DNA from: an uncultured Oscillospiraceae bacterium
GTDB taxonomy: Bacteria; Bacillota; Clostridia; Oscillospirales; Ruminococcaceae
Assembly: GCA_910578755.1 (NCBI GenBank)
Contig: CAJTSZ010000027.1
Location: forward strand, 1-7,208
Reading direction: 5' to 3'
Length of the DNA stretch: 7,208 nucleotides
Part shown: piece by piece, positions 5,973 to 7,208 of the stretch
Layout: every line of letters begins with the position of its first letter
How positions within the stretch are numbered: position 1 is the first letter of the stretch
Made by a program: the position numbers and the translations under genes
The notes under the pieces: model-generated
The model's input: only the letters and a program-made list of their open reading frames with translations
Told to the model about the DNA's origin: nothing
Databases searched by the model: none

Positions 5973-6001
5973 ATTATAATTTAACAGCCACAAAATGGCA
6001 A
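5973..6001 (-). promoter_or_regulatory. Sigma-A type promoter of the two-component operon
   Basis: On the minus strand: -35 TTGCCA (6001-5996, 5/6), a 17-bp spacer and -10 TATAAT (5978-5973, 6/6), about 55 bases upstream of the kinase GTG start. This is the best promoter in the window. Its -35 and spacer contain a 13-mer also found in the EIIC control region. Confidence 0.75.
5986..5998 (-). promoter_or_regulatory. Shared 13-mer CCATTTTGTGGCT, possible regulator site
   Basis: CCATTTTGTGGCT occurs here on the minus strand and again on the plus strand at 3607-3619, inside the perfect GlnL-box-like site. Here it covers the end of the -35 and the start of the spacer, where a bound protein would be expected to hinder RNA polymerase. 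The second TTTTGT half-site at the proper 10-bp spacing is poor (GTTAAA), so binding would be weaker than at the EIIC site. Inferred autoregulation. Confidence 0.4.
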
Positions 6002-6041
6002 CACCCTTTTAAAAGACATTTGGCCTTTCAACCTTTTGTTT

Positions 6042-6136
6042 CGGGGGGAACCCCGCGCCTAAGCCCTGTTCAGCCGCTTTTGCAGCCTGCGCGCCAGGGC
6101 TTTCACCTCATTGGCACAAATTGGGAGTTTACCCAA
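6042..6136. other. Cluster of hairpins in the divergent intergenic region
   Basis: Three inverted repeats follow one another: CGGGG/CCCCG with loop GGAA (6042-6055); AAGCCCTG (6061-6068) with CAGGGCTT (6095-6102), enclosing a GC-rich interior; and TTGGG/CCCAA with a 6-nt loop (6121-6136). They are followed by the terminator-like hairpin at 6157-6199. Together they could form a plus-strand leader or small RNA. I do not recognise a known riboswitch or RNA family, and I see no convincing plus-strand promoter in front. Open frames here (for example plus 6020-6277 and minus 6059-6250) look like chance. Confidence 0.4.
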
Positions 6137-6156
6137 CACCTTCACAATAATAAATG

Positions 6157-6199
6157 GGGGGCAGAGGGGGCTAAAGCCCTTCTCCCCCTTGTTTTTCTT
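6157..6199 (+). terminator. Orphan intrinsic terminator-like hairpin upstream of the peptidase gene
   Basis: GGGGG (6157-6161) pairs with CCCCC (6184-6188), AGA (6163-6165) with TCT (6181-6183), and GGGC (6168-6171) with GCCC (6176-6179) around loop TAAA, with two single-base bulges. TTGTTTTTCTT follows on the plus strand. No gene ends upstream on this strand. It could be an attenuator about 75 bases before the peptidase start, or the end of a small RNA. The minus-strand side is also T-rich, so it might act in both directions. Confidence 0.5.
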
Positions 6200-6273
6200 G
6201 CTGTTTTGCAGTATATTGGAACAAAGGCTCATAAAAGCCAAGGCACCCAAAAATTATTTTGGAGGGATAAACT

Positions 6274-7208
6274 GTGATAAATAAACGTGTAGACCGTGTG
6301 CTGGCCGCCATGAGGGAGGCCAACCTGACACAAATGGTTATTTCAGACCCGGGGGCAATTTTTTACCTTTCCGGCAAATGGATTCACCGGCGAACGCATG
6401 CTGGCCCTTTACCTTTCTACACAAAAGAAAGGCGTTCTCATTGTAAACGAATTATTCCCCATTCCTGAGGATTTAGGTATTGATATTGCCTATTACAATG
6501 ATATTGACTCCCCTGTTGCCCTTTTGGCCAAGGCTGTAAACAAAGAAGCCCCCCTTGGTATAGACAAAACATGGCCGTCCCGATTTTTAATTGAACTGAT
6601 GGAGCTGGGTGCCGCCATCAAGGTAATCAATTCCTCCTATATTGTGGACAACGTCCGTATGATAAAGGACCAGGAGGAATGTGAGTTAATGCGCAAAGCC
6701 TCCCTGCTTAACGACCAAGCTATGGAACAGCTTCAGCAGTACATTCAGCCGGGTATGACAGAAAAACAGGTGGCGGATAAGCTGGCGCAGATTTATGAGA
6801 AACTGGGCGCCGACGGCTATTCCTTTGAACCAATTATTGCCTTTGGTCCCAACGGCGCCAACCCCCACCACAGCACCGGCAGCGCTGTGGCCAAGACCGG
6901 TGATTCTGTTATTTTTGATATTGGCTGCATAAAGGATTCCTACTGTTCCGATATGACCCGCACCATTTTCCTGGGCGAGGCCACCCCAAAACAGCAGGAA
7001 GTTTACAGTATTGTGCGCAACGCCAACCTGGCCGCCATTGCAGCAGTAAAACCAGGGGTGCGCTTCTGCGATATTGACAAGGCTGCCCGGGATTACATTG
7101 CCCAGCATAGCTACGGCGACCGTTTTCTGCACCGTACCGGCCATTCCATTGGGCTGGAATGCCACGAATTTGGCGATGTTTCCTCCATTAACACCATGAA
7201 GGTTGCCC
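6274..7208 (+). CDS. M24 family metallopeptidase (Xaa-Pro dipeptidase/aminopeptidase type), frameshifted, 3' end beyond window
   Basis: Cytoplasmic dinuclear-metal peptidase of the creatinase/prolidase fold, expected to cleave the Xaa-Pro bond of small peptides. The GTG start at 6274 has GGAGGG 7 nt upstream. The N-terminal frame encodes MINKRVDRVLAAMREANLTQ and then VISDPGAIFYLSGKWIH. After codon 38 the coding frame shifts by +1 relative to the start and continues from GERMLALYL to the window end. Allowing one lost residue, the visible part is about 312 residues. The M24 catalytic domain shows HHSTG (about H199/H200), metal ligands D216 (IFDIG) and D227 (CSDMTRT), and H291 (TGHSIG). The spacings of 11 and 64 equal those in Pyrococcus prolidase as I recall it. 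The two metal-binding glutamates lie beyond the window. As written, the first frame stops at 6468, giving a 64-residue product. Either the gene is broken or this is a sequencing error. A restart at ATG 6398 would lack part of the N-terminal domain. Confidence 0.88.
6382..6391 (+). other. Frameshift site in the M24 peptidase gene
   Basis: The sequence reads TGG ATT CAC C GGC GAA CGC ATG. In close relatives the expected peptide is W-I-H-P-G-E-R-M as I recall them, so the Pro codon appears reduced to a single C. This fits loss of two bases from a C run (CACCCCGGC to CACCGGC). An extra single base is the alternative reading. Homology is strong on both sides, which fixes the break to these few bases. 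Confidence 0.75.

Noticed and set aside
6042..6060. T-box-like sequence (GGAACCCCGCG)
   Set aside because: The T-box consensus needs TGG-N-ACCGCG directly before a terminator. Here the core does not match and no Stem I or specifier structure is visible.
6059..6250. 63-codon minus-strand open frame with a basic helical-looking tail
   Set aside because: Non-ATG start (TTG), no ribosome binding site of note, and it covers the inverted repeats. The protein-like tail is probably chance.
6020..6277. 85-codon plus-strand open frame before the peptidase gene
   Set aside because: It runs through the hairpin cluster and terminator, resembles no protein I know and overlaps the peptidase start.

Overview
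The window looks like chromosome from a Gram-positive anaerobe of the class Clostridia (Bacillota), perhaps a gut Oscillospiraceae/Ruminococcaceae-type organism. The reasons are strong GGAGG-type ribosome binding sites, a GlnK/GlnL (YcbA/YcbB)-type two-component system, a PfoR-like EIIC membrane protein and a Firmicutes-style LonA. The genus is a guess. Four of the five genes lie on the minus strand and one on the plus strand; the two end genes run off the window.

Layout from left to right: (1) 1-1810, minus: the first 603 residues of the ATP-dependent protease Lon, cut by the window edge just before the serine protease domain. (2) 1811-2370: a gene-free stretch dominated by a compact array of palindromes. 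An invariant 27-bp hairpin (A) occurs three times and alternates with hairpins whose sequence changes from copy to copy while their pairing is kept (B1/B2, then C and D). It lies in the presumed promoter and leader region of lon. (3) 2371-2403: a strong intrinsic terminator for the next gene. (4) 2409-3485, minus: a multi-pass membrane protein of the PTS EIIC-like/PfoR family. (5) 3486-3759: its control region, holding two back-to-back tandem sites that fit the Bacillus subtilis GlnL box as I recall it. (6) 3760-4641 and 4638-5918, minus: a response regulator and its membrane histidine kinase, overlapping by four bases (ATGA). (7) 5919-6273: a divergent intergenic region with a very good minus-strand promoter for the kinase gene and a cluster of hairpins ending in an orphan plus-strand terminator. 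(8) 6274-7208, plus: an M24-family metallopeptidase (Xaa-Pro dipeptidase type), partial at its 3' end and carrying a frameshift near codon 38.

The likely working unit is the kinase, regulator and EIIC-like protein. The kinase senses a signal at the membrane, the YcbB-type regulator binds tandem TTTTGT sites, and the EIIC-like gene just downstream is the obvious target. A 13-bp word shared between the EIIC control region and the kinase promoter suggests autoregulation. The most unusual sequence is the covarying palindrome array upstream of lon, which also carries perfect extended -10 promoter motifs on both strands. I recognise no phage, IS or CRISPR, and no tRNA or rRNA gene.
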